From the NCBI RefSeq assembly GCF_001625305.1, contig NW_017802569.1, forward strand, positions 888,371 through 952,370: a stretch of 64,000 nucleotides of DNA, written 5' to 3'. The position numbers and the translations under genes were made by a program. A model generated the notes under the pieces. The model was not told where the DNA came from, did not search any database, and saw nothing but the letters and a program-made list of their open reading frames with translations. This document shows, in pieces, positions 1 through 10,375 of this stretch. This stretch comes from Branchiostoma belcheri (lineage: Eukaryota > Chordata > Leptocardii > Amphioxiformes > Branchiostomatidae). How positions within the stretch are numbered: position 1 is the first letter of the stretch; each line of letters opens with the position of its first letter.

Positions 1-1155
1 TCCACAAAGCCCTTATTTGATGCAAAATACATATATGTACTCCTCTTAAAAGATTGAATTAAAATGACATCCTACTTCGTCATTTCTAGACCTTGAAACA
101 TAGCCGCTTTTGCTAATTTCTGTATGTATGTCCAAAGTATGGCCTACTTTAGGGAACAGTACACACCAACGACACAAGACCCCAACCTCCACAAGTATTC
201 ATTTGATACACAATACATATATGTACTTCCCTGCAAAGATTGAATTAAAATGACATCCTACTTCGTCATTTCTAGACCTTGAAACATAGCCGTTTTTGCT
301 AATTTCTGTATGTATGTCCAAAGTATGGCCTACTTTTAGGGACAAGTGCACACCAACGACACAAGACCCCAACTTCCACAAATATTCATTTAATACACAA
401 TACATGTACTTCCCTGCAAAGATTGAATTCAAATGACATCCTACTTTGTTATTTCTAGAGCTTTAAACATAGCCGTATATGTCAATTTCTGCACATGTGC
501 AAAATATGGCCTACTTTTAGGGACAAGTGAACACCAACGACACAAGAACCCAACCTCCACAAGTATTCATTTGATACACAATACATATTATGTATTATCC
601 CTGCAAAGATTGAATTCAAAAAGCATCTAACTTTGTCATTTCTAGAGCTTCAAACATAGCCGTTTTTGCTAATTTCTGTATGTATGTCCAAAGTATGGCC
701 TACTTTAGGGAACAGTACACACCAACGACACAAGAACCCAACCTCCACAAGTATTCATTTGATACACAATACATATATGTACTTCTCCGCAAAGATTGAA
801 TTCAAATGACATCCTACTTTGTTATTTCTAGAGCTTCAAACATAGCCGTATATGTCAATTTCTGTAAATATCCAAAACATGGCCTACTTTTAGGGACAAT
901 GGTACAGCAACGACACAAGACCTGAACCTCCACAAGTATTCATTTGATACACAATACATGTATGTATTTCCCTGTAAAGATTGAATTCAAATGACATCCT
1001 ACTTTGTTATTTCTAGAGCTTCAAACATAGCCGTATATGTCAATTTATGTACATGTCCAAAATATGGCCTACTTTTAGGGACAAGTACACACCAACGAGT
1101 CACACGACACAAGAACCCAACCTCCACAAGTATTCATTTAATAGACAAAACATAG
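1..1155. repeat. Satellite-like tandem array, ~186-bp unit
   Basis: The motif TCCACAA(G/A)TATTCATTTGAT recurs at about 1, 188, 375, 556, 744, 929 and 1123, a period of 181-194 bp. Each unit also holds the landmarks TGACATCCTACTT, TTTCTAGA, ACATAGCCGT and TATGGCCTACTTT. Copies differ by point changes and small indels. The array continues beyond the left edge of the window. The short reading frames inside it are not conserved between units, so I read it as non-coding. Confidence 0.9.
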
Positions 1156-1544
1156 TGTTACTTTGGGCAACATCCACCAATATATCCACGGATATAGTAC
1201 CCTCCGTAGCAGGCTTATAGAACTAGGGGTTTGGTGGTCTTCGGCAGTTTTCTGATTAGCCCAGTTCTAAAAACGGGGGCAATTCAACCAGGCCGGCTAT
1301 GTTGTCTATATGCAATCAGAAAATAGCACATAAAAGATCCCAAAGACCATGAAGACCCCACAACCCCCCAGTGTGTTGGCATGCTATAGAGGCTACACGG
1401 ATAGGACGTTAAATAGAGGTCCCGTGCTTGAGGAGTACCACATCTCGAGCACACTAAAGAATCCAGGGACACTTGAAAAACAGACCTCAGACCTGAGAGT
1501 GATCTATTGGTAAAATACAATAAACTAGAGATTCTGAAGTAACA

Positions 1545-1814
1545 TTTGCAAAGCAAATGCATAATGTTTACCTTCGGACATGGTCTGCTCTGATAATTCT
1601 TACTCAAACACATCCACATACACGTATTACTAGTATATGGTGAAAGGAGCACAGCAGACCATGAAATTGCAACATTATGTAACCCAACACCTGTCACCAT
1701 GGTGACAGACATAAACAAATCATGTCATTGGTCAGGTCAGAGGTCACTGTTTGGAGAAGAAGAAGAAGAAGAAGAAGAAACTGAGCAAAAACAATATGTT
1801 TTCCTTCGGTAAAC
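1545..1814 (-). mobile_element. MITE, ATTATGTTTACC-terminus family, copy 1
   Basis: This ~265-bp element has the inverted termini ATAATGTTTACCTTCGG and CCGAAGG/TTCGGTAAACATAAT, and lies in reverse orientation to copies at 3099 and 45733. All three share the internal words CACCATGGTGAC, GGTCAGAGGTCA and AATTTCATGG. It carries an internal (GAA)n run at about 1757-1780. No coding capacity is visible. Confidence 0.75.
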
Positions 1815-1832
1815 ATAATGAAATACAATCCA

Positions 1833-2541
1833 CATGCCACCACACTTATCGATAAGAGTAGGGGTCTTTTCCGGTGAGTGGCCTTTGTACCCACTGCTTC
1901 GCCTATTGAGTCAGCAAGTCAAGATTGCCTAATGTTGCTGTTTCCGACAAAGGGAGAAGAGATGCTCTTTCAGTGAGCGTTCAGTGCAAAGATAGTGGTC
2001 CATGTGGCTTTGCACTAAACCAACTCCTTTAAATACCAAATGACACCAAAAAAAATCACCGTAAAATAAATACAAATATCGGAAGTATATAGTCACTTGA
2101 AGTTTGTTCCAATCATGATGACTGAGAAATTCAGCTTGTACGGCCTTCTAAAAGTGGATTTTTGGAATCTCTCTAGCAAGCTTCCCAATTGCCCACTTCG
2201 GGCGTCTCTACTTGCATCACTGTGTTTTATTTGTGCATTTCTGTGCTATCAGCTTAGGAAAAAACATAGACATGCAAAAATAAAATGTAGAGATACATAT
2301 CGCCTGCCAGTACTGGCTTGTGCTGACTTTTCCATGACAGGGCATCAAAATTTCGAATGTAACAGGAGAACCGTACATATTTATTTGTAAATGTGTCTGT
2401 TAGCCAGGTAACACTAGTTATGTAACTTACAATCAGCTAAGGTCATATTTTGGTGTCATGAGCACTTTAAAAAGGCAATAATTGTAAATAGCGAGGCAAT
2501 TTCTTTTTATTGTCTAAGACTCATATCTGTTTCTTTTCTAG
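1833..2541. other. Intergenic or intronic stretch upstream of the FReD exon
   Basis: The segment at 1833-1893 matches the 3' part of the tRNA-derived SINE at 29812 (CACTTATCGATAAGAGTAGGGG). The remainder is AT-rich. It ends in a pyrimidine tract and AG at 2540-2541, the acceptor of the fibrinogen-domain exon. I see no other gene. Confidence 0.5.
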
Positions 2542-2795
2542 GAGATGCCCTGGCAGTGCACGACTCTATGTTCTTCTCAACAAAGGACAGAGACAACGAC
2601 AATCCCCATGACACCCACTGTGCTCAGACATACAAGGGTGGCTGGTGGTACAACAGATGCCATGATGCCAACCTAAACGGCCTGTACCATGCCGGCTCCC
2701 AACAGTCTACTAGTGCAGATGGGGTTAGCTGGAAACAATGGAAGGGGCAGTTCTATTCTCTCAAACTCACTGAGATGAAGCTCAGGCCCATCTAA
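2542..2795 (+). CDS. Fibrinogen-related domain protein, 3'-terminal exon
   Basis: This is the last coding exon of a gene lying mainly to the left. It begins after a phase-1 acceptor (TTTCTTTTCTAG) and ends at TAA 2793-2795. The peptide has hallmark features of a fibrinogen C-terminal domain: GDAL, the calcium-site run STKDRDNDN, two cysteines 13 residues apart bracketing TYKGGWWYNR, NLNGLY, and a terminal KLTEMKLRPI. Such domains occur in ficolins, tachylectins, FREPs, angiopoietins and tenascins, usually as secreted carbohydrate- or ligand-binding modules. The upstream architecture is outside the window, so the exact family cannot be named. A likely AATAAA signal lies about 60 bp after the stop, so the 3' UTR is short. 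Confidence 0.9.
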
Positions 2796-2852
2796 CAACG
2801 ACCAAGGCCGCAACCGACTACAACACTTTTGAACTTTATCTTGAAAGAAAAA

Positions 2853-2858
2853 AATAAA
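2853..2858 (+). promoter_or_regulatory. Poly(A) signal of the FReD gene
   Basis: AATAAA lies 58 bp after the stop codon of the fibrinogen-domain exon, within an A-rich run. Its position fits the polyadenylation signal of that gene. Confidence 0.6.
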
Positions 2859-3098
2859 GATGGATTTAACACTACGGCAAAACTTACTTGAACGTATGCA
2901 TTGGAATATAAATAATATAAAATAAATGAATAAAAATGCAACAAAAATTGTAGAGTGGAAATGGAAGGCAGTTGACTCAGAGAATGGTTCTCTTCCGGTG
3001 ACCTGTGTTGACCTTTTAACCTCTTGGTCACGTGACTGCCCTCGTGAAAAGTGATGACGTAAGGGTGTATAAGTAAACCGTCTGAAAGGCTTTCTGCT

Positions 3099-3372
3099 TA
3101 TTATGTTTACCGAAGGAAAACATTGTTTTTGGTACGTTTCCTCTTCCGTTTCAAACACTGACCTCTGACCTGACCAATGACCTGATCATGATTTATTGAC
3201 GTCTCTCACCATGGTAACTGGTGTTGGGCTACATAATGTTGCAATTTTATAGTAGGAGGGATTTATACTCATGTTTGGTCATATATATGAATGTGTTTGA
3301 GTAAGAACTAACAGAGCAGACCATTTGCGAAGGTAAACATTAAACATATTGCTTGAAATGTTACCTTTCTAA
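3099..3372 (+). mobile_element. MITE, ATTATGTTTACC-terminus family, copy 2
   Basis: It runs from ATTATGTTTACCGAAGG to CGAAGGTAAACATT. It shares TCTCACCATGGTAACTGG and AACAGAGCAGACC with copies 1 and 3. It is degenerate and has no coding sequence. Confidence 0.75.
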
Positions 3373-3422
3373 TGTCTTAATAAATCATGTGTATCATTAC
3401 AGGCATTACTAGATTCTCTTTT

Positions 3423-3660
3423 ATTTATTTATTTATTTATTTATGAAGATTTACCACATTTGTGGAAGGATTGACATAACAGGTGACTATCACCTTTTCA
3501 AAGATGCTAACCCCGAGACCAGACTGTAAGGTTTGAACCACTCACACCGGGAAGGTCCCCTACTCTTTTCGATAAGTGCGGTGGGTTCTTTAACGTGAGT
3601 GGGGTGTGGCTCTCCCAAACACGGGACCTCCATTTAACGTCCTATCCGACGTTCTCTTCA
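3423..3660 (-). repeat. (TTTA)n microsatellite plus reversed SINE 3' segment
   Basis: TTTATTTATTTA repeats at about 3421-3445. It is followed by the reverse complement of the SINE 3' body found at 29930-30075 (GTTTGAACCACTCACACCGGGAAGG through CATTTAACGTCCTATCCG). Confidence 0.7.
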
Positions 3661-4437
3661 ACACTGATTATCATTGTGCGACAATGCAGAATTGATAGAA
3701 CACCCCGACAATGCTGGGAAGGTATATACAAACAGTTCCGACAGCAAAACAACATCTAACACACATATGGCTAGTACAAAATTTATGCAAACTGTTGCCT
3801 CCAAGACGAAACTCCCTTGGAATGCTATCTCTCTATTTGGCCGATTTCTACTCTTTTCAGTTATTTGCCTGATAATTTACCTGTTACAAAATATATGAAG
3901 CAGTCGATCACAAAATTAAAGACAAAAGAATAATAGTCAGGCTTCTGATGAAACACGCGACAAAGGAACGCTATTTCTGTAATGCTACTAATTCAATGAA
4001 ATTCAATATGGTGCACACACTATTGTTTTTGCTTGCCGCTGTTTTGTTGAAAATCTGCACTTATTTACAATACCGCAAGTGGCGCTTTTGTATAGACAAA
4101 ACGTAAGATATGTCAACATTAATGTTGTCCAGTTCATATATGTGGTTCAAAATAGAGAGGAATTTAAAAACTCAATTTCCCATTGACTTCACTTAACCAA
4201 AAAAGCTATTCTAAACATGCCATCATGAAATATGCAAAGGAGGTCCTGATTCGAATAAACCATGTTAAATAATGTTAACCTTCACTTAACGTCCAAGTAG
4301 GGTAAGTATGAAATTCCCAGCTGAGATTATGGCATTTCACATTAAATATGCAAATAAAGTATTCATTTACATAATTAATATATGCCGTACCTAAACCTTT
4401 GTACCGATACTTGCACATGTTCCTGATGTTACGTTTA

Positions 4438-4843
4438 GGCCATGTTGATTTGACTACTAGTAAATGGTGGCATCCTCGCGCGCATGAATTTTCGACAGCA
4501 CCCCCGCCCCCCCCAAAAAAGGGTTTTCACCCATCATGTAAATCGTACAAAACAGTTGCAACACTAGCAAATATGTACCGTAAGTTGAAAAAAAAAATAT
4601 TTAAAAACGATACCAAAGTGGTAGAATACCAAAATCAAATGAAAAAGACGAAAATGTGAAGAAATGAATTCGAAGAGTAGATTATTCGCCAAACTATGCT
4701 CTGTGTCATTTGTTCTGCCTTGATGACCACGTATATTTCATGATGAAAGCAATTTTTTTTCAAAACTTTTTTTTCATTCGCACGCGCGTATGAGTTTTGT
4801 GGTTCCCGGTGGATGTCATCCATATAATCAAATCAACATGGCC
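4438..4843. mobile_element. PIF/Harbinger-like MITE, family 1 (GGCCATGTTGATTTG), copy A
   Basis: Inverted termini GGCCATGTTGATTTG...CAAATCAACATGGCC bound this ~406-bp element, which is flanked by the direct repeat TTA (4435-4437 and 4844-4846). Subterminal GGATGTCATCCATATAATC is shared with copies at 25642, 51961 and 63304. A 3-bp TWA target duplication and GGCC-type ends are the PIF/Harbinger signature. It is non-coding. Confidence 0.85.
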
Positions 4844-5624
4844 TTACGTACCCAGCCGTACATGGTAGTGTCATTTGACGCTGCGCCAAGCCGCATGGAC
4901 GGTCCGTGTAATACAACACGTCAGATCAAGTGAAATAGAAAAATTTATCGCTGCCAAGACGTGCAAATACGCCTTATGAAATATTCAAGCGCAAATAAGC
5001 TTCAGCTTGGACACAGCGTCGTGCCATACCCCGGTCGACATGCAACAGTTTTGACCCAAACTTACGTTATTAATACTAAACGGTTTGTATTAGATTAACT
5101 CCTACATAGCCTATAAAACATGTTCTTCCTTACCATTTATTGATCCATTTCCACCCATTTGCTGTTCTCTGTTGTTTTTGTCATGTAGTCTGTCACTGTA
5201 TACATGTATTTTGTCACTGTATACTTGTATGTCTGGTGGTGAGGTTAAAATTACCTACAGCGAGTACCTCACCACCATGTCCTGTATTATCCATGTTGAA
5301 TTGCAAGTAAAAGAACAGTTTCAAGCGTCACCATGGGCACTATATGTTTTCATTGTAAAAATATTTATCTATTCATGATTCCTTGGTGAAAAATTACATC
5401 ATGAACAAGGTGAATCTAAGTTTATGATATAAAACAGAATTCTAATGACCAATTATTTTAATGATTTGCTCCTCATATTACCCTTTAAAACATCTTCAAT
5501 ATGATATTATTTCTCCAGCATCAATTTTACGACTATTACTTTTAATTGGTTTTGGTTTGGTTTCCTTTTTATAATGCTCACGATCATGATAATGATCATT
5601 CTGGCATACTCATTTTTACCTGAG

Positions 5625-5745
5625 TAAAGTGAGAAGAGTCGTATAAGGTTTCCCAAGGGCAAAAGATCGGTGACAAAGTAGGGTTCAAACCCGGGACCTC
5701 TTAGTTCCGAGCCGAACACGCTACCGCTATGCCACACGACCCCGC
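5625..5745 (-). mobile_element. tRNA-derived SINE fragment
   Basis: The reverse complement carries a tRNA-like head with box B (GGTTTGAACCC) and the conserved core CCCTTGGGAAACC. It matches the SINEs at 21003 and 29812 and is 3'-truncated. Confidence 0.7.
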
Positions 5746-5760
5746 GAAATAAGTTCCTTT

Positions 5761-5975
5761 GGCCACACCAATTTAATTTCTTGGTTAACGGATTCGCCTG
5801 CTTCATTTTTTTTCTGATTTGAAAATAAAAATAAAAATTCAGAATCAACTGCAAAATGCTCATATTTTGCCATGAACAGTTGAAAACAGTCCTTTTCATC
5901 CTAGTTGTTACAGTTATTCCATCTTTCAATGCAGTGGTATCATTAAAAGTGCAAAATTCATTGTTTAAATTTTGA
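5761..5975 (-). mobile_element. PIF/Harbinger-like MITE, family 2, left half split by a LINE
   Basis: It begins GGCCACACCAATTTAATTTC and matches the reverse complement of the intact copies at 49899 and 50607 up to TTTAAATTTTGA. The match then stops at the LINE 5' end. The remainder resumes at 9571. TTT precedes this half (5758-5760) and TTT follows the other half (9729-9731), the expected 3-bp duplication. Confidence 0.88.
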
Positions 5976-6165
5976 TGATAGGTGGCGCTTTTCGGGGCAG
6001 CCGCACGAAAACGTCGCTCCGTGTTTTGTGTGTGATTTTAGCAAAGTTATTACCTTTTTAGCCCCCCAGTGCAATATTCTGTATGTCCGAAAGTTTCCTG
6101 AAGCCCTTCGGACTTGTTATGTACGTGTGTGGACCTGTTTTATGCAACTTTAGACTGTTTATTGC

Positions 6166-7689
6166 TTGGACACCATCGAGTCCTGCATAATGGCTTCCTG
6201 CCCAAGAGCGATCGTCCGGTACTCCTTGGATTTTCTTCGGGGTTTGAAGAAGACATCTGCCCCGGTCGGCTCAGAAATCAAGAACAACTTACTCAGCCTG
6301 GGACTGTGGAAACTACGGAGCAGACCTAGAGGGACTAAAGCTGGACAATATTTTAAACGTAAGATTTCTACAGTTGTTGGGAACAGAACATTGATATGCA
6401 AATACGCTAGCTTCAATCTCGATGGTAAACAACCACATCCACACATATGTAAAGTAGCCGGTGAATTCCAGCCTGTACTGGAGAGAGATGGCACGTTTAC
6501 AGCGAGGGAACTGCCCGGAATTCGAGGCGTTCTGAGGGACAATCCTGGAGCATCCGTTCCCGACCGCGTCCTGTCCAGCGACAGCTCTAGTCTTCGTCAG
6601 CGCTCACCGGCGATCATCTTGCAGAGACCGAGACTGGTAGTACCGATCCCATCTTTGAACACTCAGAACTCTGTAAATAAGCCGAACATTTCTCGACAGA
6701 ACACTTTACCATCAGTTCTCTTATGTAACGCTCGGTCGTTAGCGAACAAGCTTGATGAGTTTCACTCGGTGTTGTTATCTGAGAATGTAGAAGTAGCAGG
6801 TGTGTCTGAAACCTGGTTCAGTGACGATGTCCCTACTGATTTTTGGTCGTTAGATGGGTACACCACGTTCACTAAATCTAGAGAACACAGACGTGGTGGC
6901 GGGGTAGCCTTGTATGTAAGGGATGGTATAGCTACTCACCAGATTGTTGACATTAATGTCCCAGACGAATTAGAATGTATGTGGCTCATGCTGCGCCCTA
7001 AGCGCCTACCTAGGAAGGTCTCGTCTATCATCGTATGTATAGTGTACGCACCGCCGAACTCTGATTGTGATGAAACTTTAAGGCAACACTTGTTAGACAC
7101 CATAGACAAATTGAGAACCCAATATGATAGTGCAGGTTACTTGATTATGGGCGATTTTAACCGTATTGACATGTCTGATGTGTGCTCTGGCAATGGTCTT
7201 CAACAAATTGTAAATGTTCCAACCAGATCCGAGGCTATTCTTGACCTCATAATGACAAACCTTACTGATTTCTATCACCCGCCCACTGTGACCTCGCCAT
7301 TGGGGCGCAGTGACCATAACGTGATTCTACTGAACCCCAAACACCAGAAGGTCTTTAACAAGACTACAAAACGTCAGGTACGACCTATGATGGAGTCCAA
7401 CATCCGATCGTTCGGTCAGTGGATAACCCAGTATCAGTGGGAAGAAGTCTTGGAGGCACGGGGAACACAGAACAAAACATCGGCCTTCTACAGGATTTTA
7501 ACCCATGCAATCGATACATACTTCCCCATCAAAGTAATGAAGACTCACATCCAAGACAAACCATGGATGTCACCAGTGATCAAGACCGCGATCAAGCTCC
7601 GTCAGCGCGCGTTCGAGGGTCAGGACTGGGTAACATGGCGAACACTTCGCAATAAAGTCCAAAGAGCAATTAAAAGGGCCAAAAAGTGA
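6166..7689 (+). CDS. LINE ORF, N-terminal region and AP endonuclease
   Basis: This 507-residue reading frame has a basic N-terminal part (GLWKLRSRPRGTKAG), then an endonuclease/exonuclease/phosphatase fold from about residue 185. Visible motifs are LCNARSLANK, VAGVSETWF, GGGVALYVRDG, VYAPPNSD, YLIMGDFNR and the terminal RSDHNVI, covering the metal-binding and catalytic Asn/Asp/His residues. The enzyme nicks target DNA for target-primed reverse transcription. The frame stops at TGA 7687-7689 just after an A5 run (7681-7685). Dropping one A would keep the typical downstream linker open, so I read the stop as the result of a 1-bp insertion. The actual start codon is uncertain because CR1-like ORF2 often starts within this region. 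Confidence 0.85.
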   Translation: MDTIESCIMASCPRAIVRYSLDFLRGLKKTSAPVGSEIKNNLLSLGLWKLRSRPRGTKAGQYFKRKISTVVGNRTLICKYASFNLDGKQPHPHICKVAGEFQPVLERDGTFTARELPGIRGVLRDNPGASVPDRVLSSDSSSLRQRSPAIILQRPRLVVPIPSLNTQNSVNKPNISRQNTLPSVLLCNARSLANKLDEFHSVLLSENVEVAGVSETWFSDDVPTDFWSLDGYTTFTKSREHRRGGGVALYVRDGIATHQIVDINVPDELECMWLMLRPKRLPRKVSSIIVCIVYAPPNSDCDETLRQHLLDTIDKLRTQYDSAGYLIMGDFNRIDMSDVCSGNGLQQIVNVPTRSEAILDLIMTNLTDFYHPPTVTSPLGRSDHNVILLNPKHQKVFNKTTKRQVRPMMESNIRSFGQWITQYQWEEVLEARGTQNKTSAFYRILTHAIDTYFPIKVMKTHIQDKPWMSPVIKTAIKLRQRAFEGQDWVTWRTLRNKVQRAIKRAKK

Positions 7690-7784
7690 GTTCTACAGCA
7701 ACAGAGTTCAGAAACTAAAGAAGACAAAATCCCAGTGCTTGGTATAAGGAGCTAAAAGTTCTCACCGGCACACAGAGGAAAGAG

Positions 7785-9368
7785 ATGGTGGTAAGAGTGC
7801 AAGGTGTACCTGACACCCCGAGTGATATTGCAAATATCATCAACAACAAGTTCACCGACATCACAACATCCCTACCACCGCTTGACGTCACCAAGCTACC
7901 AGCGTTTCTTCCGTCACGCGCTCCCCCCACAGTTCTTCCATGGGAGGTGTACAACAAACTGTTACAAGTGAAGGTGAAGAAATCACCTGGGCCGGATGGA
8001 ATAAACGGCGTCCTACTGAAAGAGTTTGCATACGAACTCTGCACGCCGATCGCGAATATCTTTAACGAATCTCTGTATGAAGGCATAGTGCCACGGGAGT
8101 GGAAGGAAGCTGTTGTTGTTCCACTTCCTAAGTCTCACCCACCAAGCATCGATCAGTTACGTCCAGTCTCACTGACGTCTTTAATCGCGAAGGTTTGTGA
8201 GGGATTCATCGCTTCGTGGGTACTACAGGACATCGGTAACAACATATCTCCCAGTCAGTTTGGATGTCTGAAGGGTCGTTCGACGACGCATTGTCTTGTT
8301 AACTTGGCCGACCACCTGTTCAAGTCGGCAGACAGGCGTGGAACAAGCAGCACGTGGGTACTGACGGACTTTAGTAAGGCTTTCGATCTTGTAGATCATA
8401 CCACAGCCATACGTCACCTCCTGGAGCTTGGAGTCCGCCCGGAACTTGTTCCATGGATTGCCAACTTTCACACTGACCGGAGTCAGAAAACCAGGTACCA
8501 GGGAACTCTCTCGCAAGTGAAACACCTTACATGTGGCCTGGCACAGGGAACGAAACTCGGCCCTATTGTCTTTATAGCTCACGTCAATAGCATCACCGAC
8601 AACCTGACCGCTAAGTCGTGGGCATTTGTGGATGATCTGAACCTGATCGAAACAAGACTTGCTGCACATCCACCTACACTACAGGGCGATCTTGACAACC
8701 TCTCTACGTGGACAGAAACCAACAGAATGAAACTGAACCCGGGAAAGTGTAAGGCAATGCAAGTCTGCTTTGTCCGGATTCCTCCTCCTCCCCCTGTTCT
8801 CACCATTGGCGGCCATGAACTTGAAGTTGTCAGTATCGCCAAGTGCTTAGGAGTAACCTTTCAGTCAGATCTGAAGTGGGACATGCACGTCCTGGAAATG
8901 TGTAAAAAGGGGAACCAAAGGCTGTATCTCCTATGTAGGCTGAGGCAGTTTCACCTACCAACACACGACTTGGTTACTGTTTACACGAGTTTCGTACGGC
9001 CGGTCCTGGAGTATGCAACACCCCTGTGGCACCCAGGCTTAACGTCCAGTCAACGGAGGAAGATAGAGAACATCCAAGTGCGGGCAACTAAGATCATCCT
9101 CGGCAACACCTTTCACAGTTACTCTGCAGCATGTGAAGCACTACAACTCCAGAAACTCGAAGACCGACGTGTCTCTCTGTGCCTAAAGTTTGCCCAGAAG
9201 CTGTACAAGTCTGAACAGTACAGACATTGGTTTCCTCGACTTCGGGGAGAGATCAGTGGGAGGGAAACAAGACAGAACAAAAAACTAGACCAATTGCCAG
9301 CACGCACAGCAAGATATGCGAAAAGCCCGTTGCCTTACCTCGTCCAGCTTTTAAACAGCACTCTGTAA
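7785..9368 (+). pseudogene. LINE reverse transcriptase (frame-shifted continuation)
   Basis: This 527-residue open segment carries the reverse transcriptase of the same LINE. It shows, in order, KKSPGPDGINGVLLKE, LRPVSLTSLIAKV, FGCLKGRSTTHCL, TDFSKAFDLVDH (the first catalytic Asp block), GLAQGTKLGP and AFVDDLNL, the (Y/F)xDD catalytic pair in which V replaces the more usual A. The thumb/connection region follows. The frame differs from the endonuclease frame. An extra T near 7740 plus an extra A in the run at 7681-7685 would reconcile them. The annotated start is simply the first methionine after the shift, not a true start. Confidence 0.85.
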
Positions 9369-9570
9369 TGTAATCCTGTAATGTACATGCCGTTATATAT
9401 TTGATTTTAATCTAGTACTTTTAATGAGGTTGTATTTTAACTTTTAGTGTTGTATTGTAAAAATGTAATGATTTTATTGCCACAATATGTTTCTATACAA
9501 TGTACGGGACATGTAATTCAGCCCTCGGGCTGTGAGGTGTTTCAAATAAAACCCGCATTATTATTATTAT

Positions 9571-9728
9571 GAACCAGCCTGGTGTGTTGACTTCATGGCT
9601 CCTATCATACCATTTTGCGCCATAGTAGGATACCTAGGCCTGTTTTTTTTTAATTATTTTTTTCGCCCACCCGCTCCATTATTTTTCTAGAAAAATCCGT
9701 TAACCAAGTTAATTAAATTGGTGTGGCC
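9571..9728 (-). mobile_element. PIF/Harbinger-like MITE, family 2, right half
   Basis: It continues the MITE interrupted at 5975: GAACCAGCCTGGTGTG..., CCTAGGCCTGTTTTT, then the terminus AATTGGTGTGGCC, followed by TTT matching 5758-5760. Together the halves give ~373 bp, the size of the intact copies. Confidence 0.88.
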
Positions 9729-9954
9729 TTTGCTGGAAATTCTGGAATATCCAGCCGTATGTTATTAAAGATTTTAATTTTAGACAACTTATCGGTAGTA
9801 ATTATCTTTTATGGTCACGTAATACGCGTTTGGGGAATAGATTTTTGTCAGAGTGACGAATTTACGTCCAGGCCATTTCCGTGAGACTTGAGTCAGTACA
9901 TGAGATAATCTCCTAGGAGGAAACTACCGAAGAACATAAATCGTTGTTGGCCCA

Positions 9955-10090
9955 TCTTGTTTATCTGTATCTGTATAGCCGGTATAACCGCCCTTGGGCG
10001 TAACACACCAGTTTCGCGGGCACGCGGCGCGGCGGCAGCTGGCTACATTACACCGATCGACATGTTACGCCTTACCCTTGAACATCTAAC
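9955..10090 (-). repeat. SINE-tail-like repeat (GTGTAATGTAGCCAGCTG)
   Basis: It contains CAGCTGGCTACATTACACCGAT and GGTATAACCGCCCTTGGGCGTAACACACC. The same block lies in opposite orientation at 61060-61215, and part of it ends the SINE at 29812-30150. From 10091 to 10370 I see nothing recognisable. Confidence 0.6.
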
Positions 10091-10375
10091 TCTAGACATC
10101 TAAATCTAGCTATCAACGCCCCTACTGCACTTGGTGACAGTGAGTTCCACTCTGCGATAGTTCTAGGAAAGAATGAGTTATTGAACGCCTCAATCCTTGG
10201 TTGATAGCTCTGGTACTAGATGATAACTCTGGTACTTGGAAATGTCAGAAAATAAGACCAATGAAATTTGGTCTATGTGGACAGGTGGTCACTTAGTGCT
10301 TGTATTCATGGGCAAAGTTATCAAAGGGACCACCAAAAAGTGGTAACATGTCCAGGCCGGTGGTACCTAATATGT

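Larger units (their letters stand above)
5976..9570 (+). mobile_element. Near-full-length CR1/L2-like non-LTR retrotransposon
   Basis: This ~3.6-kb LINE has an AP-type endonuclease, a reverse transcriptase, a 3' UTR and a 3' end in (ATT)n microsatellite (9559-9570). About 190 bp of 5' leader precede the first long frame. It lies inside a family-2 MITE. The boundaries follow from where MITE identity breaks; at most TGA is duplicated, as is common for CR1-type insertions. The coding sequence appears broken by two 1-bp insertions between the endonuclease and RT parts, so this copy is probably inactive. The clade assignment within CR1/L2/Crack-like elements is inference. Confidence 0.9.

Noticed and set aside
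3674..3898. 74-residue frame with a hydrophobic C-terminus
   Set aside because: The hydrophobic part is a hairpin-MITE arm (CTCCCTTGGAATGC...GGCCGATTTCTACTC), not a gene.
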